Below, piece by piece: positions 24,701-38,200 of a DNA stretch of 64,000 bases. The notes under the pieces were generated by a model. It did no database searches and was not told where the DNA came from. It saw only the letters and a list, made by a program, of their open reading frames with translations. Made by a program: the position numbers and the translations under genes. The stretch covers positions 899,171 through 963,170 of the forward strand of contig JAQGDQ010000030.1 in the NCBI GenBank assembly GCA_030141605.1, given 5' to 3'. How positions within the stretch are numbered: position 1 is the stretch's first letter; each line of letters begins with the position of its first letter. Origin of the DNA: Tubiluchus corallicola. Its lineage: Eukaryota; Priapulida; Priapulimorpha; Priapulimorphida; Tubiluchidae.

Positions 24701-27700
24701 TCTGTCCTTCACTTGCGGATGAATCTTGGCTGCTCTTTAGCTGACGTTTTCTGGTTTGCTTTAAACTTGCTAGTGAAACTTTCAATACCTTAGCTTTGTT
24801 TCCATGCACTGCTGACATATGTTGTATGAGATCCATCCTTCGTCCAAAAGCTCGTCTACAATTTTTACACTTGTATTGTCGGGAGTCATCTTCGGACTCT
24901 CTTGTCTTATTGTGCTTGACTTCCTGATGTTGCTGAAGAGACAAAATGTGGTAAAAGCTCTTGTCGCAATCTTCGCACTGATAAGGACGTTCACTTTGAT
25001 CTGTGGGATGTTTTTCATTATGATGGCGTTTTAATTTAACAGGGGAGTCAAACGTCTCGCTACATTTCTTGCACTTAATCTCTGATTTGCTGTCTTCGTG
25101 AGCCTTCTTATGCATCTGGTATGTCTGAGCACTCTGGAAAGTCTGTTTACATTTCTTGCAAGTGAAAGGCGACTCATTCTCTTTCTGATGTTTCTTGATG
25201 TGCCAGTTCAGAGACTGATACGTTGGAAAGGAAATATTGCATTGTGGGCAGATGTTTTTATTTATATCATTTGCCATTTCACTATGCATTTCATCCTGGT
25301 GGTTTATCAAGTCTATAGCGTAAGTAAATTTCATGCCACAATCATCACAATGAAACTTTGGGATTTTTGCATGTTTATCCTTTATGTGGTGAATCAACTC
25401 CGGGTAGTTATCAAAATTTTTCCTGCAGATATCACATACTAAGTTATCATGTGATTTCTCGTGCTCCTTCAAGTAAGATTGCTTGGTGAAAGCGCATTTG
25501 CACTCCCGGCATTTGAAGGGGCGAGGAAAGTCGTGCAGCCAGTTCTGGTGTCTCGCCAAGTATTTATACGAAACCATTCGAGTTGGACACTCGTAGCAGA
25601 GGAAACGATTCTGCAGGTCGTGGTTGGTTTCTATATGTTTCAAGAGAGTAAAGCGTTCTCCGCAAGACTTACTGCAACTCCGGCATTGAAATCTCAGAGA
25701 TTTGGAACTTTCAGCTGAAAAGAAAACAAATATTTAAAAACTGACTTTAACAAAAATATAGTTGTACTGCACCTTGACTCAAATATCTCCATAGCTCATT
25801 ATCTGGTCATGTCAAACCAGACTGCCAATCTTATAAAAGCATAATTTTGCAATTACAGACACAATGATCATTACATGATAATTTAATTCACCTGTGTCTA
25901 AGCCAAAAACATATACTGTACTTGCAATTCTATCAATTTTTTGAAATAAACAATCTGCTATCACATTTGCCTACTAACCTCTGTAACTTCTAAGACTTCC
26001 TTGGGAGGTTTTGTCAGTCATAAACGATGGAGCGTCTTGCATATCTTCATCCATTACAGATGTCTCTTCTGTCAACATATCTTCCTCAGAATATGTACTT
26101 AGGTTAATCTGACAAAGAAGATCTTGTAAATAACCAAAACACAAATACATAAATTGTAGATACATTATTTATAAAAGAACCCAATTCACTTACATTAATT
26201 TACATAATTACTTAAACTGCAAAAATGTGTTTCAAATATAAGTGTCATCTCACTTACTGTCTGTTCTAGACGCTTCTAACAATTGTCAGTTCTGTTTATT
26301 AAAAATGTCAGCAGCAATGAATAAAAAGTTAATAGGTTCAAGATAAGATTAAACCGTTACTCAAAATACTGCTTGAAGGTTAAAAAATGCTTAGGGAGTT
26401 GTGTATTTCCATTGCTGTCAAATAACAACTAAAGCTCAAATTCAAATAATTACAGATATTTTTGTTACTAGTAACTGAACAAGTCTATAAATAGTAAGGT
26501 TTCGTAATATTAAAATTGCTGAGAAATTGAAACTTACTTTAAGACCTTTGAATTTTCCCTTGTCAATAGAGTCGAGTATATTATGCAGGGCAATGTAGGG
26601 CTGTCTGATACGTATGGGGATCCCGTCTTCAGCTGTTATGTCTAGGTATTCGTTATCATCTAACTCCGTCTTAACTGGAAATGAAATATTTTATCTCATA
26701 CCACAAAGGTTCGTGAACAGAAAATGGACTAAACCACTTAAGCAAGTCATGATAAATCTAACAAAACCAAATTTATTCTTGCTAGCTACTGCAATTTGCT
26801 TGCAGCTAACTGTGGCCTAATTTGAGTTTCTCGAAAACTGTTTATCTAAGCAAGCCCAAAAGTGCACAAAAATTTAAGCCCAGCGTTTTTCTTATAAAAC
26901 TATAAATCACTTTTTCCAATTCTTGTTATTAAGAATAGTTTTCGTGTTAACGTAGTTTGTCTATAAATGACTGTTTACCATAGTGATCTTTTGCAAATTT
27001 TGTTATTAAATGTACAACACAAGGCTACTTTTATGCTCATGTTAGTACTATGAACACAACAAAAAAAGCCAAAAAAGCAGCATTTGTTAGGCTAGCATGA
27101 CTAAACTAAAAGAGAAGCCAGCTGACCAAAGCTGAGCAATGTGAACGAAGGGTATCGGCAATTTTGTAATAATTATAAAACTCACAGAAATTGATGTGGC
27201 AATAATCGCCAAAAGTAATTTAGAACATCAAAAATGATGTGCATATTATAAACAGTGGAAAAGAATACCATATCAACAGTCGAAGCAAGGAAAATGCTCT
27301 ACCATAGGACAACTGTTTCTATAAACCAAGCCTATCATTGCAGCTTATTTCTAGTACTCTGACAAAAATCAAGTTGTATTATGCAACCAGTGGCTGTAGG
27401 AAGAAGCTACCAAATATATATAGTTCCAAGTAGCTTAATGTTGGCTTTGGAAGCACGTGATAACAAGTACAGAAGGTTAAAAACTGCAAATTGCTAGCCT
27501 CTGTAAAGTTCCAGACAAAACGTGCATTAAAGATCGTTTTCTTGGCAGGTTGTTGGACAACTTTGTCGCTAATGCAGCAATTTTTTTTAAAGTGGATATG
27601 GTCAAGTTTTTGCCTAGAGGCCTTAGAAATCAAATTTCCTTTTGGCAAATGCAAAAGTAGCCCACACATCCAGTGCATGATGGCTTTCAGGGTAGGTAAA

Positions 27701-30700
27701 CGTGAAAAAATTGCTAAACATTTCAAGCAAAAACAGAATTTGCAAACAAAACAAAACCAGTAACCGAAAAGCTCATTACCAACAGGGGCAACAATATCAA
27801 CAAGTGTTGTAAGTATGTCGGTAACTACGGAGTCAACGTCAGTTTCATTCACCATTCGCTGCGCACGATGGTACAACTCTGATGCGAAAACGGTTGCAGT
27901 TATGGAGGTTTCCAGATCTGAATCCACCTCCACTACTTCTTCCTCAATCTCCGACTCAGAGTCATCGTACCAAGAATCAGCATGCAAAGAGCGAGAAGGA
28001 AATTTTTCTGAAATGTTTTTAAAAATAAATGAAGCCAGTTATGAGATGGGTAGTTTTACAAAATACTCACATAGTGGAACAGACAATGCATTCTTATTAC
28101 TACTTGCTTTAAAAAAGCAGATTCTTAAGCACACTGCATCACATTTATTAAAAATGTATTTCATGCACTTCAGCAGCGAACGAAACTAGCATATTTGGAT
28201 TTTCAAGACTGAGAAAGACACATAAAGATACTCGAACAAAATCCAACTCATGAAAATGTCCATCTGGTGGGAACATTTGCCAAAAAATGCCACAAAATAA
28301 ATATAAAGGCAAATAAGCTGGGGAGCCAACATGATTACAGTGTGTAACATGCCTACACAAAGACATACTTCGTAATACAAAAAATGTTTACAAAAATTTC
28401 AAACACCGAACGACTGCATAAAGCATACTCATATCATTAAAAGCTAGAAAATATTCACCACAGAATGCTGACATCTAAGATGGTCTATAGACATAAGTGC
28501 AGTAGTTGCAATGCTTACGTACCTCTCAAAGATATTCATACAAGAACTTCTTGTGTGTGAACACCTTAAGTTTGCATAATAATTAATCCTATTTATATTT
28601 TGCTGTGCCACACAGCTCCACCTACATGCTTCTTACTTCTCATCCCTGTGAACTCTAATCACTTCTAAATAATGGCTATGACAAATGTACTGCATCGTTA
28701 CTTCCTGGTATTTTTAACTGCATATTTTGAACACTTACAAATAATGATAACACCAGACAGACATTGAAACATTTCGTGGCTATGTTTTAATAATATGAAT
28801 AAGTTTCATGCAATCATTCTCAGTTTGAAATTTTTATTATTACTAAGATTTCCCAAAGATATATCAAATTTATTAGCCGTGCTTCTACATAATCACTGTT
28901 TGGTACCTAATACTAATTTGGTAAAGCAAATGTGAGAACAAAGACGAATACCAGCTTACCATATTGCTATACAAGGGCTGCCGGCATTTTAATTGATCAA
29001 TTTTGGTCAGTGGTTTTGGCTCGTGTGCCATCCTTGGAAAACTTAACTAAACTGCTAGCCTCTTGATTCTAGTGCAAAAGCTATGCAAGTGGAGTGAAGA
29101 CTAATGATGAAATGCCAAATACTTATATTACGTTTAAAACTTAACAAGTTTATGAGACAAAACTCTTGTCCAAGAAGTGTGACAGTAAGCACTAGATTTC
29201 ATGAGCATAAAAGTAAGTCTTGGTTTACATCATTAAACAAACTCAGAGTAATAAAAATTCACATATTTCATAAAAACAAACCAAATTAGTATATAAAATA
29301 TGACAGAGCTTTCCTGAGAGTTGCCCTGAATGCATAACTCATGAACAAAAAAGCACTGAATGCTCTTTAAAGTCTGACAAATATTATTTATTCATTTCAG
29401 GAGCTTCTGCCCTACCGGGCCTCTTTAGCTGAAAAATTATGGTAAAATATTAAAAACTATGTAACAGAGTGAAACAAGAACATTAAAAGCAAAAATATGG
29501 TTTCACACTGGTACATATCGTTCTGACATTTTGTCTGTAATTGTTCAGCTGAAGAGGCCCATTACGGAAAAAGCTTCTGAAATAAATAAATAATCAAATT
29601 AACAATTTTCGCTACTTGTTCCAAGTGTTAACCAACAGCACAGTGAAGAAGGTGAATGCGCTGTAAATTTTACCAGGAACTAAAAAGGTTTAAGCCACTG
29701 AAGCAATGTAAACAATAAACGACAATGGAAACTTTGTCGGTGCAAGTTTAATTTATTTTCTGTAATGTGAAAAAGTATATAAGAGATGCATTTGTAAGGT
29801 AACGTTTGAATTACTAAACATAATTTGTGTCTGCTTTGATGACAGCAAATGGTATCAAGTCATTAATTAGAATTAGGATTACACTTCAAATAAAGTTGCC
29901 GAATCCAAAATCAGGGATAAACAGTCTAATCTGGGACTTGGGATGAGACTAAGTTTTTTTGGGGCCACTAGTTCATTTTCCTGGTACATTTACTAACAGT
30001 TAAACTAAGTTGTGTTAATGATAAAGAAGTTTGTTTGGAAAACTGTTGTTTAACTAACAATAATTAAAAAATTGTTGACAAGAACTTTGCATGTTAACCT
30101 ATCATGATTCGTAAATGTGATAAATAAAAACTAGACAACAATTGACTGCCAATCATAATTAAATGTAGTTATTACTGTTTAACTGATCCACATCATAAAA
30201 GGCAGCAGAAAGGTAAATTACGTACAGTAGTGTTGCCTACGGACCAGAGCATCAACAGCCAGGAAACTATAGAACTCATGCTAAGCTAATTTTACACTGT
30301 TTTACTTATGAAAATGACTCTGGGCATATCAGAGCAATAAACAGAAGCAATTTGAATATCAAGATACTGTAACAATCAGGATAGTCCCACGAAAACAGCA
30401 GGACAAGCTACAACCCAAATCTCAACAAACTTTCACTGGTTATTGTATTTTTAAATTTATTAACTTTTCTCTAGCTGCTATAATTTCTTACTGCTTTGTT
30501 TTTCCTGAGCGATCATTTCCCCTGTAACGGGATCCAATCCCACATCAGTTTTGCGTTTGACTGTGTCAAGCCAGTCTTCAAACTTTGCTTCGGTAGCAGA
30601 ATGAGATGAAGGTGCTGTCACGTGAGAAGTGCTTCCTGTTTCTAAAGTAAATAAGGATGCCTATTTAAAAAGTGTTTGAAGTATAATTAGTAAAATACTT

Positions 30701-31241
30701 AGCCATGAGTGATTACATTTGATGATTTACAATAAAGAAATTAATTTATGAATGGTAAAGAATTTGATCAGTACACAAACTGACCAAAAAAACAGCAGCT
30801 CATTAAACTGAATTGTAAGTTGATAATTATTATATGTTCTACTACGTCCGTCGATGCAATTTTCAAGCATAAAGCTGCAATACTGAATTTTTTATGGTGA
30901 CAATAATTTTTTCCAGTATTTAGGTCAGTGAATGTTGTATTATTTCACTGATATTTTCCTCTAAAACTCTTCAAAAAGCCACTTTACATAATGACATTGA
31001 TACCTCCATCTTGTGGTTCTTGGATTTCTGCTGCACCTATGGCCAAAGCTAGCAGATCATCAGCATTTGCATCATAATGAACTTCCCCTGATTCTGAAGC
31101 TTCCACTTCCCCCAATTCCGGAGCCTGAACTTCCTCAGAATCTAGTACTTCAGCTTCATTTCCCTGCAGGATCGGGATAACTGGGACGACCAGTACATCT
31201 TCTGGATTTGGGTCGGTCATGTCACCCTCATTAGCAGACAT
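21720..31241 (-). CDS. 28-finger C2H2 zinc-finger protein with AT-hook, 1625 residues
   Basis: Six coding exons read from splice sites and phase: 31241-31004, 30641-30492, 28007-27780, 26674-26538, 26108-25979 and 25714-21720; all junctions keep frame (4878 nt). Residues 1-295 are acidic with no known domain, starting MSANEGDMTDPNPEDV. Fingers follow in groups: ten at about 303-600, one CCHC near 633, three at 715-795, one CCHC near 933, three at 981-1058, three at 1085-1173 and seven at 1196-1390. An AT-hook KRGRGRPKGS sits near residue 820. The acidic, Gln/Glu-rich tail (1390-1625) could be an activation region. Fingers CDVCGINF plus the two after them occur twice (from about 981 and 1219), an internal duplication. 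It probably binds DNA in the nucleus; target unknown, no vertebrate orthologue recognised. A non-coding 5' part of exon 1 starts at an acceptor near 31306. Confidence 0.92.
29383..29594. repeat. 50-bp imperfect inverted repeat (snap-back) in a zinc-finger-gene intron
   Basis: The arm at 29383-29433 and the reverse complement of 29544-29594 share ATTATTTATT, ATTTCAG, AGCTT, GGGCCTCTT and AGCTGAA in the same order, about 110 bases apart. Each arm read outward ends in an AATAAATAAT-like tail, resembling two retroelement 3' ends placed head to head. The core contains a possible small stem (GCCC/GGGC in the left arm). Confidence 0.8.
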
Positions 31242-32149
31242 GACTTTCCTAATTTGATAACCAGGATCAGTTCTACAACTAACACCGTCACTTTGTAATC
31301 TACACCTGAAAAACGGGCAATGGCATATTGGTTGTTTTAAATGTGTTTGGACAGTAACAACACCAGATTTTCTTCTTGGTGCGGTTCAGAGGCATAGCAG
31401 TGGTTCCAAAAATAACGTTAATGGCTTTAGTAGATAAATTTGTTGATTTACTGTACTACTGTAATCTAACAAGTTGTATGTAAACTCATGTTAAATTCAA
31501 TAAATTCATTCAGTTCAAATAAGTTATATATATAAAACCATTAAATACACAAGTTTTACAAGAACAAATGTAATTAAGCAAAAAAATTTAGTATTAGTAA
31601 ACCTCAAATGCATATCATAATTGGTGAGACAAATGATTGATCTGATCAGTGTACGAAAGAAACAGTGCAAACCGAAATCACTATTCTCAAATTACATTAA
31701 TATAATAATAACGTTAATAGAACTTTTACTTAGCACTAAGACGTTATATCATCACGTAACAGAGTGATAACATAACAAAGTTCAAAAGCTTACTCATTTC
31801 GGAATTCCGGAAATACAATGTGTGTATTAAAATCTTTAAAAATTAAAATTATTCCAGTTTTTTAATGTCAGTAATGTTTTCATTTTTTGTAAAATATGCA
31901 CAAGCGCCATAAAATTGAATTGACGGCAAAATTTTGATGAAGATCCTTATCCAAGACTATGACTGTGTCCAAAGCTAGAAGAAAACCAGGCATTTGACGG
32001 GATCCCTTTGTCGACAATCAAGTTCTCCTTGCTAACAACATATAAAAACAAAAAAATCAAAAAATACCTTTAACAGAACTATCATTAGCGTTTAACAGCA
32101 ACAATGTTGTATTCAATTCGTTATTATCCCAAATAATAATTAGATCCTA

Positions 32150-32320
32150 TTTCCGCAAAAACTGTGGAAATACGTATCAAAAATCATCGCAACGACCACG
32201 TCTCTCAAAATGGCCGTCGCTCTTTCTTCAAAGGCTGCGCGAAGTGCGTTGTTCGTTGTCGTTGAGAAGAAATTGGGCGGCTTGTCGGGGTTGCGCGCGA
32301 ATTTTGTTTGAATTTTTTTT
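32150..32320 (-). promoter_or_regulatory. GC-rich probable promoter of the 28-finger gene
   Basis: This is one of the few G+C and CpG-rich blocks in the window (GCGCGAAGTGCG, GTTGCGCGCGAATT). It lies about 0.9 kb upstream of the acceptor that begins the first coding exon, where a non-coding first exon is expected. AAAATGGCC at 32207-32215 resembles a YY1 core. No TATA box was recognised. The transcription start and the donor of the first exon were not pinned down. Confidence 0.45.
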
Positions 32321-32463
32321 TAAATTTTACATAAATTGATAGAAACATTTTACTAAATCTATATTACTTAGTTTGTGAAAACACAGATGTATATTTTTTA
32401 AATATCGTCAATTATATTTTCGCAGCAATTTATTTAATAATTTTATTGTACAGTCGTAATTGC

Positions 32464-32480
32464 GTTGCGCCATCTAGCAT
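32464..32480 (-). promoter_or_regulatory. CTCF-like motif
   Basis: The minus strand reads GCTAGATGGCGCAA, matching the core TAGATGGCGC of bilaterian CTCF sites but not the flanking positions. Single short motifs like this arise by chance. It is listed only because it lies 150 bases from the probable promoter. Confidence 0.2.
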
Positions 32481-35130
32481 ACGAAAAAGTAATTTTAAAA
32501 AGTCTTGCAAAGGCAAAGCGATCAAGCGGCAAATGTAAGGAAACAGCCCAAACGGAATCCTCAAAAGGAAATTTAACTCGCGGATTATCGCACTCAGTCA
32601 AGAATCCTTATTGCTGTTTTTTCTACAGTAGGCACATCCAGCGGTATCTTTATCAAAAAATTATCAAGTCAACTTTATCAAAAAGTCAGCGACGTATAAG
32701 AATTATGCTGAGCTTTTGTTTATTTTCAAATAAACATAATTCTAGTTATGGTACTGTACTTACTGTACTTTACTTACTGTAAAAGTAATAAAAACACTTA
32801 TTGATAATTACTGACACCATTGCCATAATATTGTCATTTCCATACATAATTATAAAGAATGGGTTATTCCTTTCATTCATGACGTATTTGTTATATTTTG
32901 CAGTTACAGCTAAGATTTTGGTAACGCTTATAAGAAAATAACAATGAAAAGCGCAGCATTTTCTTATTAGTCGCTGCATTATAATTGCTACTTTAAGAGT
33001 TGCATGTGAAAGAAGGAAAATTTCTTTCTACATTTCTAAGCATTGCCTTTTCATCACATCTGTTGTTTAATGTGCAACACATCACCTGTTAATCGACATA
33101 TTTTTTACATCAACCCCGGCAGATCTATCAGGATCGTACGCAGCATATAAAATTTCTCAAGGCCATTTTCGCAATTAGTAATCCTAGTCCTACTTATGTT
33201 ATCCGCTAGTGTCCACTGTTCCTGCACAATTATGGCAATTGTCAAATTGTTTCGTAAAATTTAACAAAAATTCAAAGTTAATATGAATTTTGAGTGACTG
33301 TTAAATTTAAAATTTTATGCTCATGTATCTTTAACAAACTAGATTAAAGTGTGCTAGAACATTGAATCCTTGGCCCAAAGGTCTTTCATCCTAAGTGTGA
33401 TTCTAAATAGTAATACGTTTGTAGTGCCTCGTCTCACAGAACATGCTTTCCCGCGCAGGCAGCCTAATCCAACATTATTTTATTATTATTCTGGTAAATT
33501 TGTGGATTTATTTATATAATATACGATTTTCTCGGCGACTACTGAAGCATTTGCAACAAATACAAAATCAAACTCATCGTCTCAGATTCTCTGTTCCCAT
33601 TGGTAGCTTATTTTTAATCAGAAGACATGAGTAACAGCTATAGCAGGACTGCGAATGAATTCTTTGACAAGTTTTCGACAAAATAATATAAATTTTGTGG
33701 GAAAACTGGTACATACTATACATTCGTTCGTTGTTATTATTGTGAACTACTACCTACTTTAAATGGGTTTAAACACTTTTACAACAGCGACAGTCACAGT
33801 GATTTTGCCATTTGCATTAATTATACAGCTGAATCCCGTAATACAATGCGGCTTGTATATATAACGAAACTCTCAGTACCACGATGATTTTATTATACCC
33901 CTGCCAAGGTTATAATAAAACCTTTGTAATCACGTATGGTTACTATAAAACTTGTTATTACGAAACCCTCGTTTGTACGTTTTCCCAAAGTACTGTCAGT
34001 ATAGTTTCAACGTAAACCCAATAATACGATTTTCAGTCTGATGATTATTGATTAGTAACTTCTAAAATGTCTGTGTTCACCCCGTGTAAGAACGCTTCTT
34101 GTTGCGTGGTGACTGGCGGCAATAACTTATAGTTAATTATTTTTTACTGTAGTAGGGTCAATTTGCTGCCTTACCGCTAAAAATTGCAAGAAACCCTTTT
34201 TTGACGTTTTCTTGTAGCATTTGGTCCAGAAAATAATATATTCAAAATAGGTCGTAATCTGGACACTGCAAAAGGTCTAATTATGACGTCAAAAAAGATG
34301 GCCTTCATTTGACTAAAATATGTACATTTAGTCACCTTCGTTGTGAGTGAACCCTGATTTAGTCTACAATGGTGAAAAAATGTTCATGTTGACTCAAAAC
34401 CATGAAACTTTGCATAAGAACCCATTAAGGTGATTAATTTTGGTTATTACCGGTAAGTCATTCGAAATTCGTCAAATATGGCTGCAATTTTGCAGATGGC
34501 TGACAAAATGGCTGTTGCTAGCTATCAGAGCAGACAGGATAATGATTTTGGCATCTAAATATAGGTTTTGAAGGTTAAAGGATCCACGTCTGATGCTTAA
34601 ATGCCCCTATAATATTACTCCATTTCAAGATGGCTGCAAATGTTGTACAAAATGTCTGAATTGTTCTTTTTGCCTTGAAAGCCTGGAACTTTATGCAATG
34701 CAAAAACTTTGGGTCCGAAGTCAATCGAAAATTGTCCAATATTGCCACATATTACAGCATTCAACATGGCTGACAAGATGTCTGTTGCCAGCTCGTAAGC
34801 GTCATATCTTTTAGGAATTGTGAACAAATCTCTCTCTCTCTCTCCTGCTTTAAAAACTAACATGCATGTACTGTAACAACTTACCAAGGTTATGTTTAAT
34901 CACGAGTGAATATTAAACATACAGTATTTTGGACTAGCGGTTACTATTAGTGTACTTAGTTAATAATGCTGTTGTTTCCAGCTTTAAAATTTAAGCAGCT
35001 GCTGCCAATCAGCTACATGTATTTACATAGTGAGTGTTATACAAATTTTGCTCATAATAACTTGATTGGCACCTCTTTTATGAAGAAGAATAGTTACAAA
35101 AATGTCTCAAGCAGCATATAATTAAAAACA
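32481..35130. other. Intergenic, no gene recognised
   Basis: Lies between the promoter of the 28-finger gene and the 3' end of COX18. No domain-bearing frame was found. A repeated ATGGCTG-type module occurs at 34496-34793, and 33830-34030 has ataacga/ttataac motifs reminiscent of eroded pogo-type ends. Confidence 0.45.
34496..34793. repeat. Repeated ATGGCTGACAARATG module, two copies 270 bp apart
   Basis: ATGGCTGACAAAATGGCTGT at 34496 and ATGGCTGACAAGATGTCTGT at 34766 continue with TGCTAGCT and TGCCAGCT. Looser copies (CAAATATGGCTGCAA, CAAGATGGCTGCAAA) precede each. This suggests two diverged units of about 270 bp. Confidence 0.5.
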
Positions 35131-35134
35131 TGTT

Positions 35135-35147
35135 TTTATTTTTTATT
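35135..35147 (-). terminator. Polyadenylation signals of COX18
   Basis: Two minus-strand AATAAA hexamers (35140-35135 and 35147-35142) lie about 150 bases after the COX18 stop codon. Confidence 0.55.
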
Positions 35148-35293
35148 AAAGCTATGTACAGTTCACAGACAGATCATGTTGGTTTTACAAAATTTAGCTA
35201 CAAGTTTGGAAACACTACAAAAGATAAATAAAATCTTCTTATTAGATTAGTCTATAATAGTTTCAGTACGTTGAAAGCTAATAAATATTAGTG

Positions 35294-38200
35294 TCAAGAC
35301 GATATGTCTCTCTTCTTTGTAAACTTTCTCCTAAATGCTAAGGTCATGTCTCTAAATGGTGTCTGACTCTCAACCGGAGTAAGAGGAATTCTGCAAAATC
35401 TGCGAACCTTTGGAAATTTTATCAGAATATTCTGCAACAATCCAAAGCAACTTGAAGTGGTCCAATATAAGCAAATTGCCTGAAAATTGTGTAACATAAT
35501 GACAGATGTACAACATCAAGCCCTTACAATATATGCTGACGCCGTTAACTGTAAACAAAATATATAAAGTAAAAGCACAGTTATTAGGCATGCTGTTTTC
35601 TAGGCATCCCTTCAACATTCTAAATTAACTGGTAAAATGAACCATGATTAAAAAAGCAATGAAATTCAATATTTAACGTAAAAGGCATAACAGACTTAAA
35701 AAATTATGCTACATAAGAGGCCTTAGAAAATTACAAAATCTATAATGATATAATAAGGAATCCAAAAATGCAAATTCATTATCCGCTAGGCTTACAGTTA
35801 CAATATGCTGCACTTTCAAAATATGAAAAGGCAGGTTGTGACGTGATACGTGTTGTCTTATTCTGCCCAAAGAACTGACAGGGTGCAGACTGCAATGAAA
35901 TGTTCATTCTGGTGGGTGTAGGCTACATGTGATTACAGAAGATGGCAATGCACTAATAGCAGCAGCATATTGTTTGTACTACCCAAGTCTTTCACCAATA
36001 CCAGAAGCATATTGTACAAACATCCAAAAATTCCACTGGAAATTCGAAATCTAAGATAATCAGAAAAAGGTGTAAAATATTCAAATTGTGTATAAGTATA
36101 TCGAAACATTGTTGAGCAATCATGTGCTATAGTCCACACAAACGAGCAGACAGTAGTTTTCACTATTTTTCTCATAAAAAGTATGAAATATACATACACT
36201 GGGAACTGTCATTGCTATTGGAATCATGAAAAGAGAGACGCCCCTGAATACGTAAGTGATTGATCGGAATAGTTTCGACTCCTCTCTTAATGAAAGTGCA
36301 TTCATCTATAAATAAAATTGCGTGATTCAAAACTGCAAACACCAAACATATCTTACTAATTTACTAAAGCAATAAGAGTACATTTGTCCATGCACTCGGC
36401 CACTCACAATTTCACCTAAGCAAAAAACCTTGATGCATTAACTATGATGGCAAAATAGCTATATTAATTGCAAAATTTGTAGAGAGAAAGAAAATACTTT
36501 TGTTTCTTTTCTTTTCTCTCTTTTAATAAATAAATCACTGATTGCTGTTTTTCTGTATATAACCTAGTACTACTGACAAACCTCCCAAGTAGTGGTTTGG
36601 TGTATAGGCAAAAATATGGTAAAACCGGTTAGGGAGTGGGGTATGCTGCAAGCTCGCAAATGGGATCTAAAACTGTATAATCACAATTTCGGAAAATCTG
36701 AGCTTTAAATAAAATAATTTAGCCAATAATTACATATAACTGTATATTAAACCAGCCTCATTATGATTATTTCATTAGCTATAGAACAGAATATATCTCA
36801 ATTCAAAATGCAGTCATTATTTCATTTATTAATCCTTTATTTTTTATAGTTGTTTTGTTTCCATGTATGGTTTGGCCTGTCACACTCTGCTCTTAGCCCA
36901 AACTGTATGCATCAAAATCATTGTGTATATGCTAGTTACTATAGACTCTTTACTCATATTATCTGGACTATATTGTATTTGTATAATATGTATTTACTTT
37001 GCTGGACTGTTATCTGTATTTAAATGATATCATTGTATGCAAGCAGTGTAAAAATGAATAAACTCTTGAACTATTTATGAGAGCAGCCAGAGTGTTCAGT
37101 GTAAAATTTTTTAGTAGTTTTCCAGTTACAAAAACACGTTGTTGTTTTTTGTTCTGCATCATGTTATTTACGTACCAATAGTTGAAACATATTAGAAGAA
37201 AACTGAAGACAAAAAAACCATCTAGGTGAAGACCTGCCATTCCTTAAAATTTTTTGGCTCTATGAGTTGCCACGATCATTCCAGTAAAATACAACATGCA
37301 TTTTAGTGCGTAGATCCCAATGTACAGTTTTTTCAAGAATTTTTTCATAGACCAGAAAACTGAGACATGAGCAAAAAGTAGAACTGCACTGGTAGTCTAG
37401 TAGCAAATCAATGTGAAGTAAGTATCAACAAAAAATGAATAGTTTTAAATAAGATGTTACTTTGAACAAAATTGGTTTTACTAACAATATGCTGCAGAAA
37501 GTGAAATTAATAAAAACAAACTATGTGAGGTCAATCAACAGATGGAACACATATTTCTCAATTATTGAAAATTGTGAGTTCACAGAGATTATGCATAAGA
37601 GGAAGAGTGAAAGATCAATTGCGAAAGTCTCACACATTGGTAAGTCTGTACTAGTCTGGTATTATAATACGAATTCTTGATGATCAATATTGTTGGTGAC
37701 ATAAACTCGAGCAGCTTGTCATTGTGTGTTTTTAAAATCAATGTAAAATAAATGTTTATCTTATCTTATCAGCGACAACAAGTGCACAATTGAATATTGT
37801 ATTTAAAACTGCCCTGAATAATTTACCTCAGTTATGGTGAGATTAACAATTCCTAGCACAACAGGAAGTACGTAAGTTGGATCAACTACAGCTAGGTTTG
37901 GAAACCAGAGCGCTCCTCCCACAGTCATCTCTGGAACAGTGCCGCCGAGTCCGCCAGAAAAGCCGCCGGCCATATTCCTGAGTGCAAATGAAATGGTAAA
38001 CCACAAAGGTAGTTGTACCCATATAACAAGACTAGCTTTAAATGGATGGCAGTTCTCTCTAATGTAAGCCTCATTGATTAACCGCTTCATCTAAAAAAAT
38101 AAATATGTTGTAATGACCCAGAATAAATCATTGAACCGTACTTTAACTAGCAGATAAACATTAGGCTTTATTTTCATATTTTGACCCCAGCTCCCCTTTA

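Noticed and set aside
21720-25700. Many plus- and minus-strand frames overlapping the large zinc-finger exon
   Set aside because: They are alternative-frame shadows of the 28-finger coding sequence, which has clear domain and splice support.
32465-32782. 105-codon plus-strand frame next to the probable promoter, suggesting a divergent gene
   Set aside because: No conserved motif and no signs of splicing; low-complexity A+T-rich 3' half.
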